In this document: positions 21,181 to 32,230 of the stretch, in pieces
How positions within the stretch are numbered: the stretch's first letter is position 1
How the letters are laid out: each line of letters starts with the position of its first letter
Origin: Dugong dugon
Lineage: Eukaryota > Chordata > Mammalia > Sirenia > Dugongidae
Reading direction: 5' to 3'
DNA: 64,000 bases
Assembly: GCA_030035585.1 (NCBI GenBank)
Contig: CM057465.1
Coordinates: 4,439,501-4,503,500, forward strand
Position numbers and translations under genes: made by a program
Notes under the pieces: generated by a model
Database searches by the model: none
What the model saw: only the letters and a program-made list of their open reading frames with translations
Told to the model about the DNA's origin: nothing

Positions 21181-21370
21181 AAAAAACCAAACCCACTGCC
21201 GTCAAGTTGATTCCTACTCATAGCGTCCCCATAGGGTTTCCAAGGCTGTAAATCTTTACGGAAGCAGACTGCCACATCTTTCTCCCTTGGAGCCACTGGT
21301 GGTTTCAAATCACCGACTTTTCAGTTAGCAGTCGATCACTTTACCCACTGCGCCCTCAGGGCTCCTTCCC
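21181..21370 (-). mobile_element. AfroSINE, long form, minus, second nested copy
   Basis: aaaaaaccaaacccactgcc to gccctcagggctccttccc. Same orientation and same target as the copy on its left, but differing in sequence, so it is a separate insertion and not a tandem duplication. Confidence 0.9.
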
Positions 21371-21468
21371 GTAAGGATTATAGCCTGTACAACCCTATGG
21401 GGGCAGTTCTACTCTGTCACATGAGATGACCATGATTCAGAATTGACTCAAAGGCACACAACAACAAC

Positions 21469-22015
21469 AGTGTAACAAACTGCCCAAAACTTGGTCAGGA
21501 GAGCAACAATGAGCGTTGATTTCTCACGCGTCTGCTGGCGCAGCTCAGCCGAGCTTAGCTGGGTTTGCTCCCGTGTCTGCAGTCAGCTGGGGTTGTCTGG
21601 CCCAGGCAGGACACGGCAGGGTGGTCTGCTTCCAACAGCAGGAGTTGGGTGGCCAGGTAGCTCTGCTCCACCTGCAGCTCAGAAACACAGTGTAGCCTCT
21701 TGGTTCCAGCGCAGTCACTCAGGGACACTCCTGAGGCCCTTGCTTTATCCACGTCCATCCGACCTTCCAATCCCCTCTCCAACCTCCTCTTGGACTCTTC
21801 ATGAGATTGTGACTCTTTATCTCAAAGAAACAACCCCTGCCATCTTTGAATTGCTCTGCTGGTGGGTTGCTCTCTTTCACTGAGCAGAAAATTCCTTGTA
21901 GATGCTGTTGCCATCCTTGTGACACTTGATAAACACTCCCGCCACCTGCTTCATGCCAGAGCCTGGGCTGCGAGCCAGGATGCAATGGATCGACTTAGTC
22001 TTAGATTCCCCAAAA
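21469..22015. other. Unassigned sequence
   Basis: The start (aacaaactgcccaaaacttgg, about 21475) may be an old LTR edge. The remainder is unrecognised; open frame 21491-21883 has no known domain. Confidence 0.35.
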
Positions 22016-22215
22016 CTAAAAAAAAATCAAACACATTGCTGTCAGTGGATTCTGACTCATGGCAACCCCATGTGTTAAAGAGTAGAACTGCCCCCATAGG
22101 GTTTTCTTGGCTGTAACCTCAATGAAAGCAGATTGCCAGGCTTTTCTTCCGTGGCACCGCTGGGTGGGTTTGAACCAGCAACCTTTAGGTTAGTAGCCAA
22201 GTGCAGTTTGTGCCA
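22016..22215 (-). mobile_element. AfroSINE, long form, minus
   Basis: cattgctgtcagtggattct, agtagaactgcccccatagg, gcagattgccaggcttttct, ggtgggtttgaaccagcaac and gtttgtgcc. Confidence 0.88.
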
Positions 22216-23182
22216 CTTAGCTTCCCAAGGCTTCCATAAGAAAATACCACAAAGTGGATGACTTTAATGAACAGAAATATATTCTCTCACAGTTCTGGAG
22301 GCTAAAACCAAATCAGGGTGTTGATTCCTTCTACAGGCCTCTCTCCAGTTTCTGGTGACTGCTGGCAACCTTGGTGTCCTTTGCTGCTTACCTGCCTCTG
22401 TCGTCACATGGCATCTGTCTTCCCCCGTGTGTGTGACCCTTCCCGTCTGTTTTCCCTTTTATAAAACACCACTCAGAAATGATTAGGTCTAGAAGCCACT
22501 CTGCTCTGGTATGGCTCTGTCTTAGGCTGGGTTCTCTACAGAGACAAAACCAGTAAAGTGTATAAATATACATAGAGAGATTTATATTAAGGAAATGGCT
22601 CACACAGTTTTAGAGGCTGAAACATCCCAGGTCCATGGGTCAGGTTGGAAGCTTCTGCTGATTCACACAGCCGCAGGGGCTGGCGAACCCAAGATTGGCA
22701 GGTCAGAGAGCAGGGCTATTGCTCACAGGCTGCGAAGATCAACAGATCCCAAGATTGGCAGGTAAGCTGCTAGCTCAAATCCCAAGAACTGGAGGTCAGA
22801 TGAACAGGAGCCAACTGCAGGATCCAGAGAGAGCAGAAGCTCACGAGCCTTGCCAGAATGTCCACCTATATTGGATGCAGGCCACATGCCCACAGCCAAA
22901 CTCCCTTTCAGCTGATTGGCTACTCACAGCAGATTCCATCCACGTTATATCAGCTCTCATTATGGAGGTGATCACATCATCATACGACTGCCGAACTACA
23001 TCATAACTGCCAAACCACTGAGAATCATTGTGCAGTCAAGGTGACACACACCTGAACCATCACAGCCTGATTAACATAGCAAAAGAACTCCCATTTCCAA
23101 ACAAGTTCATGTTCACAGGCACAGGGGTTAGGACTTCAACATATATTTTGCGGGGGGGACATAATTTAACCCCTAGCAGACA
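22216..23182 (-). mobile_element. MaLR-type LTR, minus, split by a second LTR
   Basis: 22216-22517 (accacaaagtggatgacttt, agttctggaggctaaaacc, catggcatctgtcttccccc) and 23065-23182 (gattaacatagcaaaagaac, caggggttaggacttcaaca, acataatttaacccc) form one element. The solo LTR at 46260 shows the uninterrupted order. Confidence 0.75.
22518..23064 (-). mobile_element. Second LTR family, minus, nested
   Basis: Ends tgtcttaggctggg ... ccatcaca. Landmarks ggttctctacagagacaaaa, agagagatttatattaagg, ccaactgcaggatccagaga and actgccaaaccactgagaat recur at 36405-37370. Read on the minus strand it starts tgtgatggttcaggtg and ends in ggttttgtctctg, the layout of an LTR. Confidence 0.75.
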
Positions 23183-23796
23183 TGGAGCAGATTGAGCCAC
23201 CAGAATTCCTTTGTGTTTGTTTGCAAGGGATTCCTGGGGCAGAAGTCCACCCCTACTTGCTCTGAGAGTGAGTGGAACTGCCCAGTCCAGGACGAGGGGA
23301 AGTGTTTCCAAGTCGCACCAAAAGGCAGGGAGGAAGGAAGCTGGAAGGCATAAGATGACAGGAGACTATAGTTCTGTGGTGTGGCCCCTCCCCATAAGCC
23401 CCACATCTTCAAACCCCTCACAAAACACTTAGGTGTGGGGAATTTTCTGGAGATCAGGGAAGGGCCTGGAATTGAGGCCCCAAGTGTTGATGTTGGAAGC
23501 ACAGAGACGAGACACAGAAGCTAGCTGAGATACTGAGGCTGGTGCTCGGTGTGCTCAGAGCTTTAAGGGTGGGGTTCAGATCAGGCATGGCCCACATCCT
23601 GGAGGTCAGGGAGCCCTGACTGGCAGCCAGGGGGACTCAGGCAAGAGGAATTAGACAACTGTCTGTGCCCTTTGAGGGGCTCACAGCCTGGTGAGAGGCA
23701 CACAGACCACACCAACAACTCAAAGACAAATGCTCTGCAGGGGCCGTGGGTGGTGGGAGTGGGGATCACTAACCTTCCTGGGAGTCTAGGAGGGTC
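23183..23796. other. Unassigned sequence
   Basis: No gene or repeat recognised. Confidence 0.4.
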
Positions 23797-24008
23797 CTGG
23801 GTGGCACAAACAATTTGCACTCGACAACTAACCTTAAGGTTGGCAGTTCGAACCCACCCAGCAGCACTGCAGAAGAAAGGCCTGGCAATCTTCTGAAAAG
23901 ATTGCAGCCTAGAAAACCCTATGGAGCAGTTTTACTCTGTAACACATGGAGTCGCCATGAGCTAGAATTGACTCAGTGGCAACGGGTTTGGTTTGGTTTG
24001 GTTTGGGG
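23797..24008 (+). mobile_element. SINE, gggtggc subfamily, plus
   Basis: gtcctgggtggcacaaacaa, gttggcagttcgaacccacc, gaagaaaggcctggcaatct, gtaacacatggagtcgccat and tail ggtttggtttggtttgg. Confidence 0.92.
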
Positions 24009-24959
24009 GTCAAGGAAGACCCAGTGGTGGAGAGGACACTGGAGCTATACCTGGAAGGGTTTCACTGTCTGGGATGGAGGGAAGGGGAGCTCAGGGCAGT
24101 GAAGCCAACTAAGCTCCCTGGGCTGCACCCCAAGCCCCCGGAATCAGAATCCCCAAGGTAGGGCTGGGCCAGCTGCATCTTTTTAAGGTGCCGGAGTGAT
24201 TCTGAAGTCAGCCAGGTCAGGGAACTGCCAGCCAGGAGGAATGACCCACTGAGGGTGGCTACCTTCCTGGCGAGGCAGGGCAGGTGTGCTGCCTGAGCTG
24301 GGCCGGGGCACAACGTCTGCTCCCCAGCCCTCCCAGGGCTCAGTCCCGCGCACAGATCTGGAGGGACTCAGGCCGTGTACACTCAGAAGCTCCTCCCTGC
24401 CTCCTTGCAGCCCCCGGCTGCGTGTCCTGTCCCGAACCTCAGCCTTGCCTGCACTGAGCCATTCGTTGGGGTGCCGGCTGTGACACATCTCGCTTTGCTC
24501 CAGCTGCTACATGCCATCACCATCCATGGGTGCCTCGAATGGAAATGAGGCTCTGAGACCATTAGGATTTTTCAGTCAGGTGTGAGCTGGCACGGAAGGG
24601 TACATGATAAGATGTCTCTCCTCCAGGACTCCAGGGTTGTGTGTGGATTTGTGCTCTCTCTGGAGGCAGTGGTGGGTAGGCTGTGCACAGATGTACCTGC
24701 AGCATAACGCCTCCAGTCTCCGCGGGTGGGTATGAAAAGGCAGTGAGCCCTGGTGTCTCCTGAACCTCGTCTAGGCTAGCAAAGAAAACTTGTGGAACAT
24801 TCAGGTAAGCCTCACTGGTTACTGAGGATAAGGGATGGTGTGGACAGAGATGCCTGACTATGTACATGCACCCCCTGCTTATCCACCTAGTGGGCGCTGC
24901 AGTGCAAGTTCTTCTTCCTGGGTCAACTCCATCCCCAGCTGCTGGAACCCTTCAAGGAC
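24009..24959. other. Unassigned sequence
   Basis: About 950 bp of GC-moderate DNA with no recognised gene or repeat. A few stretches could be old L2 but are too weak to call. Confidence 0.4.
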
Positions 24960-25410
24960 CTACGGACTGAATTGCGGCTCCCTCCCCACCACACACACAC
25001 ACACAGAATATGTGTTGGAATCCCAACCACTATACCTGTGAACGTAATCTGTTGGGGAATGGGGATTTCTTTGTTATGTTAATGGAGCCATATCAGTGTA
25101 AGATGGGTCTACACCTAATCACTTCTGAGTTATAAGGACCAGCATAGATAGAGACAAGCAAGCACAAACGGAGGAAGACAGACGTCACGTGAGGATCACC
25201 AAGTAATCGAGGAATATGAGGGCTACAGAAGCTGAGACAAGGACCTTCCCCCAGAGCAGACAGAGAAAGCCTTCCCGCGTAGCTGATAGAGAGCCTTTCC
25301 CTAGAGTGGGCGCCCTGAATTTGGACTTCTAGTCTCCAGAACCAAGAGAAAATAAATGTCTGTTCGTTAAAGCCCCTGCTAGTGGTGTTTCTGTTACAGC
25401 AGCACAGGAA
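24960..25410 (+). mobile_element. MaLR-type LTR, plus
   Basis: ctacggactgaattgcggct, atatgtgttggaatcccaac, gaccagcatagatagagaca, gacttctagtctccagaacc, gagaaaataaatgtctgttc and ggtgtttctgttacagcagc are the sense-strand landmarks, with an aataaa polyadenylation word near the end. A short (CA)n lies at about 24988-25005. Confidence 0.75.
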
Positions 25411-26384
25411 GCTCAACTTCTCTGCTAGGATCATCTGGGCTGGAGATACCCTGCTCCAAATGAAGGTGACAGAGGGAGCGTGTCCTACTTGCCTCCTAAG
25501 TGGCTGAGACCAAGGAAGCATCTGTGAGCCCTCAGCACAGTTTTCCCGAGCACCTGCTGTGACCTTGGCACGGAGTAGGCATCGGGAGACAGCCACGAAG
25601 GAGGTGGACGTGGAGGCCCCCATCCTCCCAGGAGCCCAGCAGGATGGTCCAAGCTGGAGGCCAGAGGGGAAGGTCTGGAAGTGTTGGTGAAGGCTGGACA
25701 CCAACTGAGAACTTGACCGAAAACCCAGGAACCTGGGTCAGTGGGCTCAGGGAGCTGACTCCAGCAGGTAAGCAGGACCACCATCCAGGCTGGTGACCAC
25801 CGCCAGGGGCTGGAGGTCACTGCTTGGGGCACCTCCTGTCTGCCACATCAACGAGCTGAGCCAGGTGCACCTAAAGGCCAGCGGTTACTCAAACCAGCTG
25901 GCCCTCAGCCCAACAGCAAAGCCATGTTGAAATGCGAGGAAGGGTTCCCTGCACGTCTACTGGAGACCACCTTGGGGACCGGGGATGAATCAGACGGGTG
26001 CTGCCCAGGTGGGCTCAGTCCAGAGGGGGGAGAGAGAGACATCAGCCAGCTGTAGCACAGGGAGATGGCCTAGCCCAGAGGAGGGATCAAGGGAAGGTTC
26101 AGGGAAGGCTTCCTGGAAGAGGTGGACCCTGAGCCTAGACTGAGGGAGGAGGAGGGAGGTACTTTAGAAGGGTGTTTCCAGAAGAGCAAACAGCACAAGC
26201 CAGGGCTTGGAGGAAAGAGAGAGAATATGGCAAGTGGTAGGGAATGGCAAGTCAGAGAACCTAAGTTATAAACAAGGAGGAGCAAGGGTGCGTCTGAGCA
26301 GAAGGCAGGTTAGAATCCGCCAGACAACTGGGGAGCCCTTAGGGGCGAGAGCTGTGCTTTAGAAAAACTCACTGAAGGGCTACT
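25411..26384. other. Unassigned sequence
   Basis: No gene or repeat recognised. Open frame 25093-25704 on the minus strand overlaps the LTR and has no domain. Confidence 0.4.
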
Positions 26385-26990
26385 AAGCGTTGGGAAAAAC
26401 TTTCAACTTCATGAACAATAATGAGCACGTAAATTAAAACAACAACAATATGTCATTTCACACCAACAAAATCAGAAAACAACATAAAGTCTGATGACAA
26501 GGAATGCTGAGTAGGTCGTGAACCGGCAGCAACACCTGGACTCCGCTGGGGCGTCCCATTGGAACAACCCCCTGGAAAGTAGGTTGGCATTACCTGGTAA
26601 AGGTAACAACACACACATATGGCCACCTGGCAATCATCGGCTTGGGCGTACATCCTCCAGGCACTGTCCCACAGTGCATCAGGCATGCTCATAGGTGCCC
26701 TCTTCCCACCAGGAAACAACAAAATAAACCTAGAATCAACCCTAGTGTCCATCAGTAGGAAAAATGACCCAGTGAATGTTGGCATAGTCGTATCACAGAA
26801 TACCAGAATAGTGTTCATGAGTGAAAAGGCGTGAACCACCGCCGTGCACAAAATATAACCGGGTCTTAGGGATGCAAGATTGTGAAGAAAGCAGATAGGC
26901 ACACGCCTCATGCAGTATGATCCCACTTACAGAGAGTTCAGAACATGCACAACCAAAGGATATATAGTTGGCCGGTACAGTTTTCTTCAG
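26385..26990 (+). mobile_element. Old L1 ORF2 C-terminal remnant, plus
   Basis: aatatgtcatttcacaccaa, ggaatgctgagtaggtcgtg, ccctagtgtccatcagtagg, gcagtatgatcccacttaca and cagaacatgcacaaccaaag are the ordered words of an L1 ORF2 end and 3' flank. No intact frame. Confidence 0.7.
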
Positions 26991-27640
26991 ACTGCATTTC
27001 ATGATTTAAAAATCTGATCTTGTTAGCATCCCACGGACTCTTCTCAATAGGGTATGATATTTTTAATTTAGTACATATTACGTCTACAGGAACTGAGGTA
27101 CCTGGCAGCCTCAGAGTAAATTCGGTTCAATGAAAAGTATGTTCAAGGCTCATATTTTTCATTGAAATGTGTAACTATTTTAGCAGAAACATTTTCACGG
27201 GTACTCTCTTTTGCCTCCATTCAGGGTACCTTTCTTTAACATTTTTTTCACGACAAAACACATCCAATACATCATGCCTATTCATGATTCTTTTGAATGG
27301 TTTTACCACCTGAGATGTTGCAAAGTCTTGGTCCTTCCCCGTTTGATCCCATTCTGGCCCACGTCATAAATTTATCCAGTTAAACACAGGAGCTTCATTT
27401 AAAGTTCTCTCCACAGATCAAGATATGCGAACATTTAAATGAGACTTTCCAACAAAGTCTCACAGGCTGTTGGAGCTTCACCACATACCATGTTCTTGTT
27501 CCCTATGGAAGAGCGCATTTGTGAACATGCTTATACCGTACTTCTGTGGGAATAAGTTTCTGTGTCGTCCAGTTTGCAAGCTTTGTTTTCAATCATTGCA
27601 ATTTGCTAAAAGCTTTAATAACTGGGTTTTGGGGCTCTCT
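26991..27640. other. Unassigned AT-rich sequence
   Basis: AT-rich and probably old repeat debris. It continues on the other side of the SINE at 27652 (27827-28299). I could not assign a family on either strand. Confidence 0.4.
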
Positions 27641-27651
27641 ATTCTTTGAAT

Positions 27652-27815
27652 GGAAACCCTGGTGGTGCAGGGGTTAAAAGTTCAGCTGCTAACCAAAAGG
27701 TTGGCAGTTTGAACCCACCAGGCGCTCCCTGGAAACTCTACAGGGCAGTTCTACTCTGTCCTGTAGGGTCACTAGGAGTTGGAATCGACTTGACAGCAAT
27801 GGGTGGGTTTTTTTT
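27652..27815 (+). mobile_element. AfroSINE, short form, plus
   Basis: ggaaaccctggtggtgcagg to gcaatgggtgggttttt. Perfect 11-bp duplication attctttgaat at 27641-27651 and 27816-27826. Confidence 0.93.
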
Positions 27816-27826
27816 ATTCTTTGAAT

Positions 27827-28299
27827 ATTTCCATTAAAGTGTTACAACTGATTTTTCACAAATGCAATGAAAATTTAGAGAATTTGTTGACAGAAATTTG
27901 TTGCCATTGTAGTACTCCTGGGTTTATTTACTACGCAGTTGTTCATAAGGCTCAAGTGCTTCTCAAAATCCACTTGGGGTTGAGAAAAACGAGAACGTGA
28001 GTATTGCTGTGCCGAATAAAACCCGAGGGGATTTGTTTTTTGTATTTGACATTAATGTCATCACAAAAAATGTTTATGTCTCTTATTCTGGGTACACATA
28101 TAATTGTAAATTTTGAAAACTAAATCTTCCGTTTAGGTTGATAGAATAGCATTGCTTTTTTTAATCACCACAACCAACGCTAAGTACATTTCTACACTTA
28201 ATTTAGGAAGAACATTGTTTAGATCATGACACCAGCTTCACCCAAATTGTTTTATAACTTTGGTGCAATGAACACTTTTATATGGCCTTTCTAGCTATA
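27827..28299. other. Unassigned AT-rich sequence
   Basis: Continuation of the 26991-27640 segment. No gene or repeat recognised. Confidence 0.4.
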
Positions 28300-28640
28300 A
28301 TCTTGTAACTCCCACAAAATGATTGGCTGGGCCAATCTTGCAAGGGGTTGGTTATAATTTACTATGCAAATAATGGTTTGAAAATCCACCCAAAAGGATT
28401 GAGCCCTTTGTGGTCCAGCTAGGGGATTGGTCAGTTTTGCCATCCTGCTGGGCTTATATAAAAGCCAAATCCACAGAGGTTCATGGGACCTCACTACCAT
28501 TAAGAAGAATCTGGAGTGGAGCATGTCCTTTGGACTCAGGGTCCCTGCAGAGAACCTCCTAGACCCTAAAGAGAGAGCTATCACATTGAAGATGGAGAGA
28601 GACAGCTGTGGTGGGCTTGCAGGCCCAAGGACAGAGAGTT
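28300..28640 (+). promoter_or_regulatory. Promoter-like, probably LTR-derived segment
   Basis: In order: a near-palindrome with opposed CCAAT boxes (gattggctgggccaatc, 28321-28337), a perfect octamer ATGCAAAT (28364-28371), an inverted CCAAT (attgg, 28426-28430) and a TATA box (ttatataaaag, 28454-28464). Sequence after the TATA (ggacctcactaccattaag, catgtcctttggactcaggg) resembles the mid-part of the LTR at 31636-32137, so an LTR promoter is the best reading. Activity is inferred only. Confidence 0.5.
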
Positions 28641-28831
28641 GAGCACCTTTGGGCAGGAGGCTCGGGTTCAGAGCTGGGTGCCTTTGGGCAGGAGGCTCGT
28701 CTTCAGAGCTGGGTGCCTTTGGGCAGGAGGCTCGTCTTCAGAGCTGGGTGCCTTTGGGCAGGAGGCTCGTCTTCAGAGCTGGGTGCCTTTGGGCAGGAGG
28801 CTCGTCTTCAGAGCTGGGTGCCTTTGGGCAA
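28641..28831. repeat. 35-bp minisatellite, about 5.5 copies
   Basis: Unit gagctgggtgcctttgggca plus ggaggctcgtcttca. A shorter divergent first unit is at 28641-28670, then units at 28671, 28706, 28741, 28776 and a partial at 28811. Units from 28706 on are identical. The period is not divisible by 3, so all three plus frames stay open; these are not genes. Confidence 0.95.
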
Positions 28832-30849
28832 GGCTGATAGAGCTAAAAGTGCTGTAACACTTGCTGGTGCAGACCAGAGGCCTGAGCATGCCCCTCGCAA
28901 CACGCCTCCCTGCCAGGCAGTATAGTAGGAGCCACACAGGCCCTCGGGCAGTGCAGACTCAGGTAGCATGGAGGCTGGAGAGAGAACCACATGGGCCTGG
29001 GTAGCAAGTGTAGTGGGAGCCAGCGGCAGAGGCCTAGAAGGGCCCAGCAGCAGAGGCTCAGGAGATCGATCCTTCCAGGGGTCTTCCCGCCCACGAGACA
29101 AGGCCATCGAGGCCCAGGGAGGCCCAGTGGCAGAGCAAAAGTCTCAGGAGCCGTGCAGCGCCCGAGCAGCGTGGTGATGGCCAGAGGCAGTGGTGACATG
29201 AACACAGCATCTGACTTGACCCACGGCATGCCTGCCCAGAGACATAAGAAGAGCCATGGGTAATTTGGAGACAGGTAAGTGGTTCCTCTTTGGGAATCTG
29301 TTACTGTTTACCATTTGCTTTCTGTAAGTAAGAATAATGGCTTTCACTTGGCCAGCACTGTGGAAGTGTCTCGTGTCTGCTCGATCACAGCTGAACATAG
29401 CACCCGTGGAATGGCTGATGCCAGTGGGCATACGGGCCTCATTCCCAGAAGTCTTATGGCTGCCTGGAAGTCTGAGGCCCAGCTGTCAGGCGCACAGTGA
29501 CCACCAGGCCACATAATTTGACCTTCCGTGCTGAGACCTCATCTGGTTTTCCAGTAACAGCTGGGGTAATGTCGCTCTTCCACCAACAGCAGGAGGAGCT
29601 CCGAGAGCTTTACTTGGACTCCATAAATTAGACGAAAATAATCAAACTCCCTGACCGCAGCCCCTCATCTGTGAGATGGGGGTTCTTCTTGAAGAGCTTT
29701 TGGGACGACTGAAGATGACCTACATGACATGCCCAGCCCGTGCCTGGCCCTCCAGAGAGATGCTTGTTCCCATGTGCCCTGGGCCCCTCGGATGCCTGGC
29801 TTCAGAGGCGAGTCCACGGAGAGGACCCCCACCTCACCCCAGGCCTCAGGAAAGTCAGGCTGGAGAGAACCCTGCCCCCTTTCCGCCCCCATCCCCCATC
29901 TCCTGCAAAAATGGGGTTGCTTCACAGAGAGCAGTTCCTGGCCAGATAAAACCCCACCTCAGCAGTGTAACAAGAGCAGGAGCGGGAGCTGAGAGCTGAA
30001 ATATGATAAATACACTCTGCAAATGTTCCAGCCGCTCAGCCTGACAGACGCCCACAGGGAAATAGGCCTTTCATGGCTCCTATCTTCAGACACTCCCGCC
30101 TGACCTCCCTGCTCTTTACACGCTGGGAGCCGTCTTCCCAGGGTGATTTATCAAATGCACACGCCGATTCATCTGTGAGGGCCAGGTACAGATACCCAAT
30201 GATACAGGTATGGTGGGAGACCAGGCAGGAAAGGGCTGGGCAGGGCTGCCGAGAGGCCCAGCGAGTGGCCAGCAGCAGGAGTGGGCCCCAAGGATGCGGT
30301 GGTCTCAGGCTTCCAGGCTCTGGGCTTGGCCCTCCAGTCCTCCCTCCTCCTTGCAGCCCTTCCAAAGACGAACCGCTTTTCCTTCTGCAGCAACTCTCTG
30401 CTTCCACTACCCCAGGTGAAGTCTCAGCCTGGACCCCACCCAGGGCGGGGTTACCCAGTAAGCAAGGTATGCATGGGTTTCCTTGTGTGTATTTACTAAT
30501 CTGTAGTGAATCAAAGATGTGGTGAAACCCCTGTGAAATTGTTCACGACAGATTCGTAAGTAAACATAGATAACCTGCGCGTACCTTGCTTAATGTTAGC
30601 CGGTGTGTTCCTTGCTTGCAGGTTAACCCGCCCGTGCCCCCACCCACAGCTCACGCCCTCCAGCCTCATCTCCCAGTGCTGCCCACCACAGCGGGTGCTC
30701 CAGGCGCTCTGGAACCAAGTGGCCCCAGAGCTTGCCTCTCTGTCACTGACCTGGGAGGGGGTTCGAGGGCATGAGATGAGGGGCAGGCCTGGGGACTCAG
30801 CATCACCGTTCTGCTTGGAGATCCAACTCGGATGTTCGCACAAGTCTTT
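28832..30849. other. Unassigned sequence
   Basis: About 2 kb with no recognised family. The first 450 bp may belong to the same LTR-like unit as 28300-28640. Open frames at 29676-29999, 30073-30525 and 30593-31108 have no recognisable domains or initiation context. Confidence 0.4.
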
Positions 30850-31018
30850 ATCCATGTCGTTGCTGGGTGCCATCCAGTCCATTTGGACTCACAGCAACCC
30901 ATTGATGGAGAAGAACTGCCTCTTAGGGTTTCCTTCTTTACAGAAGCCAATCACCAGGTCTTTATCTTGTGGAGCTGCTGGTGTGTTCGCACCACCGACC
31001 TTTTCGGTTAGCAGCTTA
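30850..31018 (-). mobile_element. AfroSINE, long form, minus
   Basis: gttgctgggtgccatccagt, gagaagaactgcctcttagg, cagaagccaatcaccaggtc and gaccttttcggttagcagc. Confidence 0.85.
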
Positions 31019-31415
31019 ATCTCTCCCTCCCGAATGCGGCTGACAACTCGTTTCTGCCTCGGGTTGGTGTGCTGTGGTTCCAGGATTAGACTCTGGGGTC
31101 CAGTGTAGCCAAGAACGTGTTGGTTGTATCTTCGCCTCTGTTGAGAGGCAGCCTGACGATGTGGGGGAAAAAAGAAAAAAGAGAGAGAGCGTAAGTTCTT
31201 TAAAAATTATTGTTTTTACTGCTCCCCAGTGATATCTGCGCCTCAGTTTTCCCCTCTGCAAAAATGCGGCTAGGGAGTGCTTCCCAAGAACGTTGGGGCG
31301 TTTTAATTAAAGAGCAAGGTGTGTGAATTACCAAGTGCAGTGCCGCTACGCGGTGACTTCTCGGCCAATGCCTGTCACCCTTCCCTCTCAGTCTGTGGGG
31401 TGGAGGGACGATGGA
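31019..31415. other. Unassigned sequence
   Basis: No gene or repeat recognised. Confidence 0.4.
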
Positions 31416-31563
31416 GCTAACCTTAACGGAGCATCAGCTGTGTACCTAACCCTTACAGAGCACCGGCTGTGTACCTAACCCTTACAGAGCACCGGCTGTG
31501 TACCTAACCCTTACGGAGCACCGACTGTGTACCTAACCCTTATGGAGCACTGGCTATGTACCA
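31416..31563. repeat. 29-bp minisatellite, about 5 copies, MIR-derived
   Basis: Unit ctaacccttacagagcaccg plus gctgtgtac, with exact 29-bp spacing of cctaac at 31445, 31474, 31503 and 31532. The last unit grades into a MIR, whose matching segment (gagcac..ctatgta) is the evident source of the unit. Confidence 0.9.
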
Positions 31564-32230
31564 CAGCTGTTCTAAGCACTTTACCTGCGTTAACTAATTT
31601 TTAATCCTCACAACAGCCCTATGAAGTAAGCACTCTGTCATGGACTGAACTGTGTCCCCCAAAAATGTCTGTGAGCTTGGCTAGGTCATGATTATTTCCA
31701 GTACTGTATGAGTGTCTACCACTTTATCTGATGTGATTTCCTTCTGTGTTGTAAATTCAATCACTATGATGTAATAAGATGGATTAGCAGCAGTTATATT
31801 GCTGAGGTTACAAGATTAGATGGTGTCTTAATCCAATCTCTTGAGATATAAAAGAGAAGCGAGCAGAGACACATGGGAACCTCACACCACCAAGAAAGCA
31901 GTGCTGGGCGCAGAGCGCGTCCTTTGGACCTGAGGTTCCTGTGCAGAGAAGCTCCCAGACCAAGGGAAGACAGATGACAAGGACCTTCCTCCAGAGCTGA
32001 CAGAGAAAGCCTTCCCCTGGAGCTGAAGTCCTCAATTTGGACTTGTAGCCGACTGGACTGTGAGAGAATAAACTTCTCTTTGTCAAAGTCATCGACCTGT
32101 GGCATCTCTGTTACAGCCGCACTAGATGACTAGGACATACTCTCAGTATCCCCATCTTACAGATGAGGCCCAGCAGAGCTGAGAATTGTCCAGGTTACGC
32201 CCTTGCAGGGGGCTTGGCTGAGACTGGCTT
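31545..32230 (-). repeat. MIR, minus, split by a solo LTR
   Basis: 31545-31635 (ctgttctaagcactttacct, taatcctcacaacagcccta) continues at 32138-32230 (tccccatcttacagatgagg, cccagcagagctgagaattg). The LTR between is flanked by its 5-bp duplication. Confidence 0.75.
31636..32137 (+). mobile_element. MaLR/ERVL-type solo LTR, plus
   Basis: 502 bp, ends tgtcatgg...taggaca. Same family as 62021-62544 (tcatgattatttccagtact, catgggaacctcacaccacc, gagagaataaacttctcttt). Flanks cactc (31631-31635) and tactc (32138-32142) are a 5-bp duplication with one change. No internal viral region is present. Confidence 0.88.

Larger units (their letters stand above)
20864..21468 (+). mobile_element. AfroSINE, plus, split by two antisense SINEs
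   Basis: Halves 20864-20978 (ggccctggtggtgcaatggt ... ctgctcctgtaaggatta) and 21376-21468 (tagcctgtacaaccctatgg ... agaattgactcaaaggcac) are one SINE. Between them are two minus-strand SINEs. The target word aaggatta occurs at 20971-20978 and 21373-21380, and as aaggattta at 21172-21180. Confidence 0.9.

Noticed and set aside
25093..25704. A 203-residue minus-strand frame
   Set aside because: More than half is antisense LTR; the rest matches nothing I recognise.
28608..28925. Three overlapping open frames of 60-105 residues
   Set aside because: Artefacts of the 35-bp minisatellite, open in all three frames.
30073..30525. A 150-residue frame in unique DNA as a possible exon or gene
   Set aside because: No domain, no convincing initiation or splice context, and a competing frame of similar length on the other strand.
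31636..32137. A complete endogenous retrovirus
   Set aside because: Only a solo LTR with 5-bp flanks; no internal gag, pol or env-like sequence in this window.
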